From assembly GCA_902728285.1 (NCBI GenBank), contig CACVBU010001379.1, positions 310,001-374,000 on the forward strand: a DNA stretch of 64,000 bases, in the 5' to 3' direction. The stretch comes from Clytia hemisphaerica. Its lineage: Eukaryota > Cnidaria > Hydrozoa > Leptothecata > Clytiidae. The position numbers and the translations under genes were made by a program. Below, in pieces: positions 58,101 to 63,980 of this stretch (positions within the stretch are counted from its first letter, which is position 1; each line of letters begins with the position of its first letter). The notes under the pieces were generated by a model. The model saw only the letters and a list, made by a program, of their open reading frames with translations. It was not told the origin of the DNA and ran no database searches.

Positions 58101-59792
58101 GTTTTTGGATCATCTGAAAAAGTTTATCTAATTTATCTAGTTACCTAGTTTAGACGACCAACTTTCTAACCTGGCTTTAGTTAGAGTAGACAAAAAGTGG
58201 ACAAAAAGTTAGCAGTGGCATTAAAAGACGATAAATGCATTGACTTTAGAAAAGTGGACAGTCTGAACAAGAGCAAAGACTCTGGAATTGCAATGCAGTT
58301 AAAAACAAATCTTGATTTGGAGTAATTTTTTAACACCGATTCTATTGACACAGAAAATTGTGCTCTCTATTCTCATTTTTCTCATATTGCTTCTCTGTTA
58401 AAACGAAATTACTATTTTCCTAAAGCTGGTACTTTTCATACATAAAGGCTTTTCATATTTTATTAAGTTACGTAAATTTACGCCATTATGAAAGCAAACG
58501 TTTGAATCTGTAGAGACAATTCCTTACATGACTCGAACCGTTCAACCGTACATATATCATTAAACTTACACGATCGGCCTTCAATACGCTGCAAGACCAT
58601 ATCATCGGGAACGTCAAAGAATATGACAACGTCTATACCACTGATCGGTGCTTTTGCCTGCAAAAACAAGTCATGGTATCAAGAATGTTTTTATAAGAAT
58701 ATCATGGAGTGAAGCTTCTCTCCTCTCTTCTGGATAGACAGCATACTAATTACATAATTACCGACATTATAGAAGAAAATATTACGTAATCTGTCACTGC
58801 CGCCATGTTGGGTTGAATAAAAAATCCGCGGAAAAAGAATAAGGTGGCAGATTCAATGTATTTTGAAAAAAAAAGCAAAGAGATTAAACTTAAAGGATTT
58901 TCATGGAACTCAAACATCTAAAACAATGGCCGTTGTGTTCAGAAACCACTGCCCTAACCACTCGACCACTGCCCTAACCACTCGACCACTCCACTCAAGT
59001 TTGTTTTGATTGAAAAAAACATTTTCCCGAACGATCTTTTTATTCAACCCAACATGGTGGAAGGGACAAATTACGTAATGTTACGCTATGTGACATGTTA
59101 TTAAAGAAGTCATCAAAATTGAGGACAAAGATGTACTTTCAAGATACCTCGGTGGGTGGTGTGGGATCAGAAGCAAGTTTTGATCGTTTGTTTCTCTTTG
59201 CTTCTTTGGTGGCGGATTTCTGTGGACTGGGCACCGCTTCGTAACCAGACAATGCTTTCTCTAACAGCTGCATAAAATGAATTCGATACATACATAGTAA
59301 CAAATCGTAACAATATAATGAATACTTGGAGAAGGGGTATTTGATCTGCACAACAAATCGCTAATTGTCATTTGTATTGTAGAGAGAAACCATCAAGACT
59401 GAAGAGGATGAAATACCAAGTCTCTGAATACAAGATTGCACATCTGTAAGACATTAGACGTATAATATAAAGAAGTGGAATAGAATTAGGCTCTTCAATA
59501 AAAATATTTTTAAACCAATTTTTTACCACTATATTAATGAACCCTTACTCATAGTTAAAACCCCTAGATATCCGACTATCCGTTCTCAGATCAACTCCTG
59601 GATATTCACAATTGAACAATTTTTTTTTAAAGCTGACCAATATCCTCAGTAGAAGGGGGAGGGTAACCTTTTCTAGAAAAGCTCATTGGTTATACATTAA
59701 AAGATCGGTTTGAGCGGTAGAATGCTACCTTTGCTTGTGGCGCAGTTGACGGGAAACCATCCATGATCCATCCTGTCCCTTCTGGTAGATTC
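27290..59792 (-). CDS. SPEF2: SPEF2-like sperm flagellar protein, 3' 30 exons (5' end missing)
   Basis: SPEF2 (KPL2) is a central-pair axonemal protein needed for flagella and cilia. Thirty exons could be read on the minus strand, 5' to 3': 59729-59792, 59148-59267, 58570-58657, 57978-58113, 57612-57706, 55661-55710, 55282-55338, 54827-55085, 53682-53920, 53174-53301, 52591-52657, 52024-52095, 51308-51530, 50282-50510, 49747-49894, 49365-49412, 47730-47889, 38700-38804, 37004-37071, 36125-36195, 35603-35702, 31021-31128, 30782-30859, 30267-30317, 29884-30066, 29476-29550, 29100-29162, 28663-28776, 28159-28245, 27290-27448. All have AG and GT borders, every phase matches its neighbour, and the sum (3,445 nt) is one split base plus 1,147 codons and a stop. 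Vertebrate SPEF2 is roughly 1,800 residues, so the calponin-homology, coiled-coil and P-loop part is not here. Confidence 0.93.
30522..30664. mobile_element. MITE with ends GGGCCATTCCA / GTGAGGGTGGACGAA
   Basis: Left part agtgagggtggacgaac and right part ttcgtccaccccctgtatgg then ataaaatggaatggccc belong to the family also present at 8735-8905 and 45020-45200. It lies in a SPEF2-like intron. Confidence 0.6.
31652..32056 (+). other. candidate small two-exon gene inside a SPEF2-like intron
   Basis: An ATG in the context caagATGGCGGCTAAAG opens MAAKAISQMC, followed by a donor GTGAGT at about 31678 (ATG T|GTGAGT). About 240 bp on, tttcctctag (ends 31920) could be an acceptor, and the joined frame would continue VIDGVIMLLEFDKVYKKKLD then KAWMQSCFFRLGLEVFDKAN. 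No domain is recognised. The frame then runs into the inverted-repeat element at 32057. It could equally be transposon debris. Confidence 0.2.
32057..32396. mobile_element. TIR element in a SPEF2-like intron
   Basis: Ends ttggttcccgtcat (32057-32070) and atgacgggaaccaa (about 32381-32394) are perfect inverses. A (TCGG)n run lies at 32093-32112. No coding content. Confidence 0.6.
33119..33461. mobile_element. TA-flanked MITE made of GCCAAATT words
   Basis: Perfect inverted ends CCTTAAAGGAAGAAATTTTG then GCGG, and the mirror ending CCTTTAAGG, are bounded by TA on both sides (33117-33118, 33462-33463). The body repeats ccgccaaattaaattcccgc. Tc1/mariner-type target choice; non-autonomous. Confidence 0.85.
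34461..35400. repeat. direct tandem duplication, period about 484 bp
   Basis: Segment 34461-34944 and segment 34945-35400 share long blocks in the same order: aaccaaaatt, catctacctcat, aagaacattgatgtat, cttattaatag, tatagataaacat, ctgcttgagccatcttttac, tttcatgcaaaaattcagaa, gccgttttttggctcaaatt. The open frame at 35018-35575 comes from the second copy and is not considered a gene. A run of aacgaacggacggacgaaca follows at 35399. Confidence 0.8.
35603..47889 (-). CDS. SPEF2: SPEF2-like: exons around the giant intron
   Basis: Five exons: AAYDAQEEENHENSKQEK with a lysine-rich tail (47730-47889), NTIDPMNEEDKAKQLLHDKM (38700-38804), GLQSRLEAVKTHASNVIKKL (37004-37071), EKAEDTYLDLDNWLGARFLQ (36125-36195) and IDKMCEVIRQAIENETQLQD ending VFFIDV (35603-35702). 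The 105-bp exon at 38700 was found by phase: its neighbours end and start in phase 1, and it keeps that phase. The introns here are 8.9, 1.6, 0.5 and 0.4 kb, followed by one of 4.5 kb. Confidence 0.88.
36264..36490. mobile_element. AAGGTTTT-family MITE, full copy
   Basis: Starts gaggttttgtttttaaataa and ends tgaaaaaataaaacct, i.e. short inverted ends. The open frame inside belongs to the element. Located in the SPEF2-like intron between the exons at 37004 and 36125. Confidence 0.75.
37456..38385 (-). pseudogene. broken LINE ORF1 with PHD-type zinc finger
   Basis: On the minus strand the reading frame shows a PHD-like zinc finger (LECKKCNRIVHYICSK then FFCQNCV, giving CxxC, HxxC and CxxC), a coiled-coil-like stretch, then an ORF1-type RNA-binding region: NLILHGVDE, ETQRIGKF, RPIKVRFANEEDKN, RVTEDLTKSERKPIKEW, KAQEMN. 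These are typical of ORF1 proteins of CR1/L2-type non-LTR retrotransposons in animals. The frame is broken by a stop near 38024 and another near 37972, each needing a frame change to continue. No reverse-transcriptase part follows. It lies in a SPEF2-like intron in the same orientation as the gene. Confidence 0.75.
38836..39060. mobile_element. AAGGTTTT-family MITE, inverted copy
   Basis: Reverse-complement counterpart of 36264-36490: gtttcatatcagacacatat, gacagtgtctgcc, ttatattatgctgatataag, ttaaaaacaaaacctttt. It starts about 30 bp upstream of the SPEF2-like exon at 38700-38804, so it fills the intron sequence near that acceptor. Confidence 0.75.
39660..40916 (+). repeat. segmental duplication unit A (GPCR A)
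   Basis: Homology with 45425-46689 starts upstream of the start codon (gagcc, aaaaagtcatctatctt, caaacgggtt, caacccttgtggaaaat) and extends 235 bp past the stop to ctcaaaagctcatttaatat then tca, where the copies separate. Confidence 0.9.
39800..40681 (+). CDS. rhodopsin-type GPCR A, intronless, nested in a SPEF2-like intron
   Basis: A 293-codon frame with seven hydrophobic segments and almost no extracellular tail. Class A marks: TM1 GNSLSLF, TM2 LALVICDLL, an arginine at the end of TM3 (LNRFIHI in place of DRY), and NPLLY in TM7 followed by a basic tail. Missing or changed: no TM3 cysteine, no obvious loop-2 cysteine, no TM4 tryptophan and no CWxP in TM6 (SLQACLYF). The third intracellular loop is arginine-rich (ASGRRVRGRGRVNKGRGTSN). 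It is a sister of the gene at 45573: 22 of 293 residues differ by hand count. The ATG is preceded by ggaaagcaaa, shared with the sister gene. It may be an orphan receptor; ligand unknown. Confidence 0.88.
   Translation: MRLFYHSAIMLPISILGIIGNSLSLFCILKTYHRGVQRVSDRLLLALVICDLLTCLLILPAKSVVYFATPSMTIKPVFVLYLDALNGYWTNTLILAIALNRFIHIKYPFSYNGIVTESRTNMLIIFIEISGPIITAFVFLVDIGVFGISSSIICTAQYSVLIIFYVLIIKESRASGRRVRGRGRVNKGRGTSNRDSGTRRATLNVIILLSITFSLQACLYFMVVRFAFIQTQKNLDGIDIGARIFELNCLANPLLYILRNPSYKRVILRLLRLNRVSPQRNARIEMNKNGHRP
41130..41445. repeat. local duplicate block Y, copy 1
   Basis: Shares gactccaaatatt, ggcgaata, gttaaacaaagcgtctacac, ggtacagatgcaaccattag, gtcaaatagccaaacgactt and the AT-rich end ataaaattgtatttgtaagt with 43825-44132. 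The spacing and order are the same. Confidence 0.85.
41456..41851. repeat. foldback element
   Basis: Left gggattaataccccga, tttgaaata, gtgtccctaattaaagtatc; right gatactttaattagggacac, tttgaaatag, ggggtattaatcc. Arms of about 90-120 bp around a 180-bp loop. Confidence 0.75.
42410..42735. mobile_element. TIR element rich in GCGGAATT words
   Basis: Left aatattggggggaggggttt then cacg; right cccctgaaaccccccc then aaatatt. The interior repeats gcggaatt and ggaaaatt words. The short frames at 42296-42606 on both strands are produced by this repeat. Confidence 0.65.
43380..44500. repeat. local duplicate blocks X1, Y2 and X2
   Basis: X1 (about 43380-43800) and X2 (about 44133-44470) share tagcctaatgattgtgcatg, tagcttggcttgcag, ggcaaaattaataaagac, gtcgatatatct, ttttgttaacaata, acagtattgtggaacta and ctatact...cactgatacacacgtg-like ends. 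Y2 (43825-44132) lies between them and matches 41130-41445. A third X copy follows GPCR B at 46690-46890 and 47431-47570. Confidence 0.85.
45020..45200. mobile_element. MITE with ends GGGCCATTCTATTT / GTCCACCCTCACT
   Basis: gggccattctattttatttc, catacaagggggtggacgaa and gttcgtccaccctcac place it in the 8735/30522 family. It lies upstream of GPCR B and is absent from the corresponding place at GPCR A. Confidence 0.6.
45425..46689 (+). repeat. segmental duplication unit B (GPCR B)
   Basis: Counterpart of 39660-40916. Its right edge joins directly to gtcgatatatgtatagagga tandem words (46697-46780) belonging to block X. Confidence 0.9.
45573..46454 (+). CDS. rhodopsin-type GPCR B, intronless, nested in a SPEF2-like intron
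   Basis: Same length and architecture as the gene at 39800 (GNSLSLF, LALVIYDLL, LNRFIHI, NPLLY), including the missing TM3 cysteine and CWxP. Differences from A cluster at KTNRNG (A: KTYHRG) in the first loop, IYD for ICD in TM2, TPTMAI for TPSMTI near TM3, and the basic third loop ASRRRVRDRGMINKGPGTSN. The frame is intact and its final 50 residues are identical to A, so it is probably functional. Confidence 0.88.
   Translation: MRLFYHSAIMLPISILGIIGNSLSLFCILKTNRNGVQRVSDRLLLALVIYDLLTCLLILPAKSIVYFATPTMAIKPVFVLYLDALNGYWTNTSILAIALNRFIHIKYPFSYNGIVTKSKTNMLIIFIEISGPIITAFVFLVDIGAFGISSLIICTAQYSFLIIFYVLIIKESRASRRRVRDRGMINKGPGTSNRDSGTRRATLNVIMLLSITFSLQACLYFMMVRFAFIQTQKNLDEIDIGTRIFELNCLANPLLYILRNPSYKRVILRLLRLNRVSPQRNARIEMNKNGHRP
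46697..46785. repeat. short tandem repeat of gtcgatata words
   Basis: aaagtcgatatatgtataga then ggaagtcgatatagagag is repeated about two and a half times. Confidence 0.8.
46891..47428. mobile_element. pogo/Tigger-type element with transposase fragment
   Basis: The 24-bp ends CCGTAATTTCTCTAATTTAA then TACG and the perfect mirror at the right are flanked by TA on both sides (46889-46890, 47429-47430). Subterminal words actaataattagagga recur several times. The plus-strand frame 47037-47321 includes HVTVVLSAAADG, LPPMVIFKGKTERTIEKL, IPEGFVV and CQEKAWMDEHLMKVWLERTK, a piece of the DDE_1 transposase family between its catalytic acids. The catalytic residues are absent, so the copy is dead. Block X copies at 43670 and 44315 show the same neighbourhood without it. 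Confidence 0.9.
48193..48334. mobile_element. small MITE, copy of 16191-16344
   Basis: ggatgagctggagtttttat, gtaatagagatgacgcgttc, ttaacgacc and ataagagcttgtaaaaactc are shared in the same order. Inverted ends of about 20 bp. Confidence 0.75.
48999..49247. repeat. pair of direct repeats, period 158 bp
   Basis: atattcacccaaggaacaag, aatttcagccaaatccgacc and gcccc/gtcccaaag...gcctcg occur at 48999-49089 and 49157-49247. Open frames over them are artefacts. Confidence 0.75.
49365..53301 (-). CDS. SPEF2: SPEF2-like: central helical exons
   Basis: Seven exons encode DFVNVLLSNWENIEDIYIKS, KSYIEFLQRPDAKQIFVSEW, DYNAFPEDIRGDEEVKAELH, DLCDRLWDICDNRKEEAENE and a mostly helical 74-codon exon, then two polar, proline- and serine-rich exons (for example LPPPNAEEK) and a 16-codon exon LLMDGFNAVLQAVEQQ. 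The RPD...F.W.. and LWDICDNRKEEAE blocks are the best SPEF2 family matches in the window. Confidence 0.92.
50804..51200. mobile_element. piggyBac-like MITE with a nested AAGGTTTT MITE
   Basis: Left end ttaaccctttccgtgccgc; right end cggcagttaaagggtttaa. Each end is followed inside by a palindrome: tatcggcatatgccgata (about 50822) and tgtcggcatatgccgaca (about 51099). TTAA plus CCCTTT is typical of piggyBac-type ends, although the right TTAA carries an extra T. The sequence 50894-51020 inside is an AAGGTTTT-family copy. Confidence 0.55.
53682..57706 (-). CDS. SPEF2: SPEF2-like: charged low-complexity exons
   Basis: Five exons: RLTTFQDSWPKLEKWLNRFQ; a heptad-like ADHLEQRLEEVMQK; VEAEQTAKEEEERLRKEK; an 86-codon exon rich in K, S, T and P with KKGAKKDGKDSPSPAKKAPS; and a 79-codon exon ending PSPLPGSLEWAYVDQPIDT. 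The last segment is a strongly conserved SPEF2 landmark. The lysine-serine region looks disordered. Confidence 0.9.
53945..54411. mobile_element. two adjoining foldback MITEs in a SPEF2-like intron
   Basis: The first has ends tgcaccatcaacctcgt and acgaggttgatgcacc (about 53945-54264), with inner arms agaataccctgg and ccagggtatta. The second (about 54258-54411) has gcaccgttacaatgtctt mirrored by aagacattgcaatggtgc and an inner pair agctgattggttg / caaccaatcagct. Half of the second type recurs at about 55105-55170. Confidence 0.7.
56207..57456. mobile_element. 1.25-kb TIR element with nested MITE
   Basis: Left agggagtggtcagaaagtat then ctactagggggg; right the exact inverse cccccctagtagatacttt then ctgaccactccct. 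Both subterminal zones hold long C or G homopolymer runs with ggaaccccccc words. Nested at 56489-56650 is a smaller foldback (tagtcctttaggagatc, ccattttgattgacgtttac and their mirror). Sits in the 1.9-kb SPEF2-like intron 55711-57611. Confidence 0.85.
57978..59792 (-). CDS. SPEF2: SPEF2-like: adenylate-kinase-like domain exons
   Basis: Four exons encode the second half of an adenylate-kinase-like fold: NLPEGTGWIMDGFPSTAPQA (NMP-binding signature, with serine in place of the arginine of DGFPR), LLEKALSGYE, then a charged linker of about 30 residues (KRNKRSKLASDPTPP), the core strand IDVVIFFDVPDDMVLQRIEG and the lid signature GRSYDPKTGEEYHEEFNPP. The lid-type GR, YDP, YH and NPP words are intact. 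The lost DGFPR arginine and the inserted linker argue for a structural rather than catalytic domain. The P-loop half is upstream and not seen. Confidence 0.9.
58783..59081. mobile_element. TIR element containing a duplicated tRNA-like A box
   Basis: Left attacgtaatctgtcactgc, catgttgggttgaataaaaa; right tttttattcaacccaacatg, gacaaattacgtaat. Between them, on the minus strand, gtggtcgagtggttagggca occurs twice in tandem (about 58942-58988), resembling a tRNA A box. No proper B box or cloverleaf was found. Confidence 0.65.
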
Positions 59793-61194
59793 CTAAATAA
59801 ATACAAGAGATCAGGAGGTGTGACTTTGCTTTGAGAGAGAAGAGAAGAAGAGAAGTGAACCCTCCGAATCATCCGGAATGGGCCCTATCCCTGGATAGAT
59901 ATCTATCCTAGGATAGGGAAACTGCCACGCTTGCCAGACACTGCTAATCTGCGCTTGCGACACGACAGAGCTATTGGCGTATAGATGATGATACACGGGA
60001 GGACATACATCTTCGCAAGTGTTGAGCCAATGAGTATCGTCACCACCAATGCCTGGCATACTCCCCATACTCATTTATCAGAGTGATGATACCCAGTTCC
60101 CCTCACAAAGCATGGGGTTTTTGGGCAATTTTTTCCAACTGCTGGTATCGTGTATTTTACAGACCGGCCCAGACCGGCCCAGAACCTTTTAGCCCTTGTA
60201 TATGTAGCCTTGAGTAAAGTACGAGAAGCTAGTAAATGTATGGAAGTCGCTGAAGGGTCATAACCAATGTAAGTGTTATTGCAAAATGATGAGGACCAAA
60301 AGTGATCTAGATCTCGAGATATTTTGGTTTAAATATTGAAAATTATCGATATTCTTTGCTGAGTCAGCAGTTTTTCAGCATATTTACCTACCTTAAAAAT
60401 GAAAATCTCAAGATCGGAAGATCAAAAGTTAACTGCAGGAGATTCAAAGGGCAAACTTTTTTGTCAATTCTACACCCTATTAGGAGCATAATATCAAAAA
60501 TTTGCCCTGATCTAAGGAGTGCCCTACGAAAACCTTTTTTAAGGCCTTTTCTGAATCTCGGACGCTGGTCTGACTGGATGTATTTTGGAACAAGACACAT
60601 GTAATATCTTTCTACAAAAACCTAACCATCATCTTGACGACCATACTCTACAGACATAAAAGGAACATTTTTATATTTAGATAGCTATCACTTCACTTTT
60701 TACAGTTATTTTTTCTTATGGATAATTTTCTGCTTTTTCTTTGTTTTGGCACGCGCCGTAAGCGCTCGCTTCGATGCACCTAATTTTCTTTGTTATTTGA
60801 TTGATAGCCTATCACGTGTCTTTTGTGACTTATTTTATTGATTTATTTTTCACTTATAACGGCCACGTGTTTAGAAGGTCGCTCTCTTACTTCAGTAGTT
60901 TATAGAAGATAAGGTACATCGTGAAATTTATTGAAGATATTGTTTGAAGTGTTTACTCTCTCTTGATTTTCCTGTTTTTACACACAAAAAGGCAACTTGA
61001 TACTTCAAAGAGTTTTTTACAATAACATCGACTTGCTATAGCCATTTCTCATGTTTTTGTGTTGTCTTGTTGTGGTGTTTATTAAGAAACCAACGAGGTT
61101 TAGAAATAAGGAGGTCATAAAAAGAGCTATATCACATCACCAATCATAAGCAATAAAACTACACAACAACAAAATTCAACAAAAATCTGAACGG
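59793..61194. other. no SPEF2-like exon recognised
   Basis: This should contain the preceding exon of the SPEF2-like gene (the P-loop half of the adenylate-kinase-like domain) if its introns were short, but no phase-compatible exon with family similarity was seen. The patch about 59870-60110 is less AT-rich than the surroundings, contains the palindrome cctggatagatatctatcc and a 9-bp duplicate cagaccggcc at 60161-60180, and is not recognised. Confidence 0.45.
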
Positions 61195-61896
61195 ATGGCT
61201 GCTAAGTTAGAAGAGTTCCATGCCGACCTGCAACAAGCTTTTCACGAGGCACGTAACAATAAAGAGTTGGATTTTGAGAAGGAATATCAAACACAACAAG
61301 ATTTGTATGAAAAATACGCCAGTGATTGGAACCAATTGATGATCGAGACGGAATTCAAAGCACCTCAAATACTTGCCAGTATTATAAGTGATTTGTATGG
61401 CAAAAATAATTACGTGACGATTTTAGATTATGGTTGTGGTACTGGACCTGTGGCAAGCGCGCTGGTCAATTTGCATGGATTCCCAAAAATGATCGATGGT
61501 TTAGATCCTTGTTTGGAACTTCTTGAAATCGCCAAGAAAAATGACAGAATGAGAAATTACTACAGTTTGGGAAGTACAGATGATCACAGTGTTTTGGGAT
61601 TGAAAAATTATGATATGGTTTGTTCATCGGGAGTTTTCTTTGCAACTCCTTCCCATCCTAATTTAGACTGTCTTCCACAATTATGTGATCTTGCGAAGAA
61701 AGGAGGCTACATTTTCATTTGCACTGGTCAAATTTATATGAAGATTGCTCAAATGGAACATGCAGAACGTTTGGAAAGAGAGGGAAAGATCAAGATTTTA
61801 CCAACTGAAGTTTTTGATGGATACAGGAAAGCAACAGATTTGGAAGAAGGTCAAACGATCAAAGGTGTTGTTTTGAAGTTTCAAGTGCTTTCTTAA
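61195..61896 (+). CDS. METTL27-like SAM-dependent methyltransferase, intronless
   Basis: A 233-residue class I methyltransferase. The SAM-binding motif I is ILDYGCGTG (about 76-84), followed by an acidic post-I segment IDGLDPCLELLEIAKKN, the strand NYDMVCSSGVFFATPSHPNL and GGYIFICTGQIYM near the post-II/III region. This order matches the METTL27 (WBSCR27) group, whose substrate is not settled. The start ATG is preceded by aatctgaacgg and is the first of the frame. Its 3' 290 bp are almost identical to the gene at 63246-63980, while the 5' part is only around 60% identical at protein level. Confidence 0.9.
   Translation: MAAKLEEFHADLQQAFHEARNNKELDFEKEYQTQQDLYEKYASDWNQLMIETEFKAPQILASIISDLYGKNNYVTILDYGCGTGPVASALVNLHGFPKMIDGLDPCLELLEIAKKNDRMRNYYSLGSTDDHSVLGLKNYDMVCSSGVFFATPSHPNLDCLPQLCDLAKKGGYIFICTGQIYMKIAQMEHAERLEREGKIKILPTEVFDGYRKATDLEEGQTIKGVVLKFQVLS
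61600..61892 (+). repeat. high-identity tract shared with 63255-63543 (minus)
   Basis: By hand only six base differences separate the two copies over about 290 bp, four of them silent. Identity breaks off upstream at the codons for GLKNYD and downstream at the last two codons. Confidence 0.9.
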
Positions 61897-63245
61897 AATT
61901 TACACCCTCAATTCCTTAGTTCATTTTTAATTTGTTAGTTCGATAAAACAGCAAAATAATTTTATTATCTATATCTGTATTTTAAGAGTCGTGACATAAT
62001 GTAACTAGCAACTTCATATCATAAAAAATGTTGGAGCCCTCCCCCCAACTGAAAAAATACATTTATCTTATCTAAGAGAAAATGGAGTCGGAAAAGTTAT
62101 ACTCTCAAAAAGTCCAAAATCCCACTTTTTGAGCTCAAAGCAATAAATTATTATCCTAATTGATATTTCGGTGAGATTCCATATATCACTTAGTGAAAAA
62201 TTCCATCTGGGCATTGAGACAAGTGCTGTTACCAACTGGAATGTCGCAAGCAGCGACAAGCTACGTACGCGAATATCGGGCCATCTTAAATTCATCCTCT
62301 CCCTATATTTGAAAAAGTTTTTTGCACTCTTGAAATCCTCGTACTAAATCTATATACCATTTTCTTCTAGAAGAGCCTGTTGATAATTATGGAGGTAATT
62401 ATTTTATTTCTGTTAAATGCAACGCATTTGTTTTCAAAGAATAACTTTCAAGATTAATTTAGTCCAATTCTATGAATATTTTTCTTGTATTGCAATATGT
62501 AGATGCTTGAGGTCTTTTGCCGTTAGATTCCTTCCCTTGTTCTGAGCGAAAGCTGACAAAAAGTCGTGTACTTAAACAAATAAAGGAAAACAGGCTTTTA
62601 AAGTTCAAAATTCTGTCAGTTAGAGTACGATTGACGTAAATTTTGTCTAAACCGTACGGAGTCTGACAGAATTTCGAACTTTAAATAACCATATCTTTTT
62701 GTGTGTTTGAGTATAAGACTTGTTGTAGTATACTTTTTTGCTAAGAATTTTATGTTCTATCTGATAGTACCAATCATTTTCGTTTAATTAAGCTTTGAAA
62801 AGTTGTCAAATTTATATATGTTATTTTTATTTTTGACGTCAGTTATTTTGCCATAAAAACTTTTGTCAAAAAAGTTTCAAAATCCTGATTACTTTCGAAC
62901 CAACCAGATGCGGATAGCCCCACGAAAGATGCTACAGATCTACAGAAAATTTGATACTTCGAGTTTGAAAAAGAGTTAAACAAAGCGATTTGGAGGGTTT
63001 GCTCAAAACCACTCAAGTGATTTACAGGCAAAATATCTCAACCATCTGACTACTCCTTAGGGTTAAAAACCCAATTTATCAGAAAATTTTAGTATCAAAG
63101 ATAATGTTCATATAAATAAAATACTACGTAGTAAATTGACTGCCAATAATTATATAAAATACTAGCAGAGAATATAACGTTCGTTGTTTTGTTCTAATGC
63201 ACCGACAATGTCTTTTGAAACGGAAAGTTTTTTATCGAGATATTT
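61897..63245. other. intergenic stretch between convergent methyltransferase genes
   Basis: No gene supported. A pair of related inverted words (ttaaagttcaaaattctgtc, gtacg... and gtctgacagaatttcgaact then ttaaa, about 62598-62685) suggests a small foldback. The minus-strand frame 62843-63031 has no recognised domain. Confidence 0.5.
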
Positions 63246-63980
63246 TCAAGCGATCACTTGAAATTTCAAAACAACGCCTTTGATCGTTTGACCTTCTTCC
63301 AAATCTGTTGCTTTCCTGTATCCATCAAATACTTCAGTTGGTAAAATCTTGATCTTTCCCTCTCTTTCCAAACGTTCTGCATGTTCCATTTCAGCAATCT
63401 TCATATAAATTTGACCAGTGCAAATGAAAATGTAGCCTCCTTTCTTCACAAGATCACATAATTGTGGAAGACAGTCTAAATTAGGATGCGAAGGAGTTGC
63501 AAAGAAAACTCCCGATGAACAAACCATATCATAATTTTTCAACCCCAAAACATTATGGTCGTCTTTACTTCCTAGATTGAAGTAACTTCTCATTCTGTTA
63601 TTTTTTTTGGCGACTTCTAAAATTTCTTTGCACGGGTCCATCCCATCGATCGTTTTATGAAATCCGTATTTCTGAACCAATAGTTCCGCTAAATATCCTG
63701 TTCCACAACCGTAATCCAAGATGACCGCATCTTTATCCGGGAAAAATTCGGAAATGACTTCAGCTAATCGCGAGGAATAATTGTACTCGCCATCTTTCAC
63801 AACTTGGTCCATATCGTTGGCAAACTTGCTATACAAATCTTGTTGTGTTTTGTATTCCACATCCGTGTCCAATTCTTTGTTATTTCGTGCTTCGAAAAAA
63901 GCTGCTTGTAGATTTTCTTCATAATCTTCTAATACACCCATATTGAAATGGCCTTCTAAATTTTCACTCTTTGTAAACAA
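63246..63980 (-). CDS. METTL27-like SAM-dependent methyltransferase, intronless paralog
   Basis: Up to 244 residues if started at 63980; an internal methionine at 63941 (MGVLEDYEENLQ) aligns better with the start of the paralog and is a likely alternative. SAM motif ILDYGCGTG, then IDGMDPCKEILEVAKKN and the shared C-terminal half CSSGVFFATPSHPNL to GVVLKFQV. It points toward its paralog. Both copies have complete frames and retain the SAM-site motif, so both are probably active. Confidence 0.9.
   Translation of the reverse strand: MFTKSENLEGHFNMGVLEDYEENLQAAFFEARNNKELDTDVEYKTQQDLYSKFANDMDQVVKDGEYNYSSRLAEVISEFFPDKDAVILDYGCGTGYLAELLVQKYGFHKTIDGMDPCKEILEVAKKNNRMRSYFNLGSKDDHNVLGLKNYDMVCSSGVFFATPSHPNLDCLPQLCDLVKKGGYIFICTGQIYMKIAEMEHAERLEREGKIKILPTEVFDGYRKATDLEEGQTIKGVVLKFQVIA

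Noticed and set aside
59811-60074. 87-codon minus-strand frame just upstream of the first SPEF2-like exon seen
   Set aside because: Its sequence has no resemblance to the P-loop half of the adenylate-kinase-like domain, and the acceptor of the 59729-59792 exon lies inside it, so it is not an exon extension.
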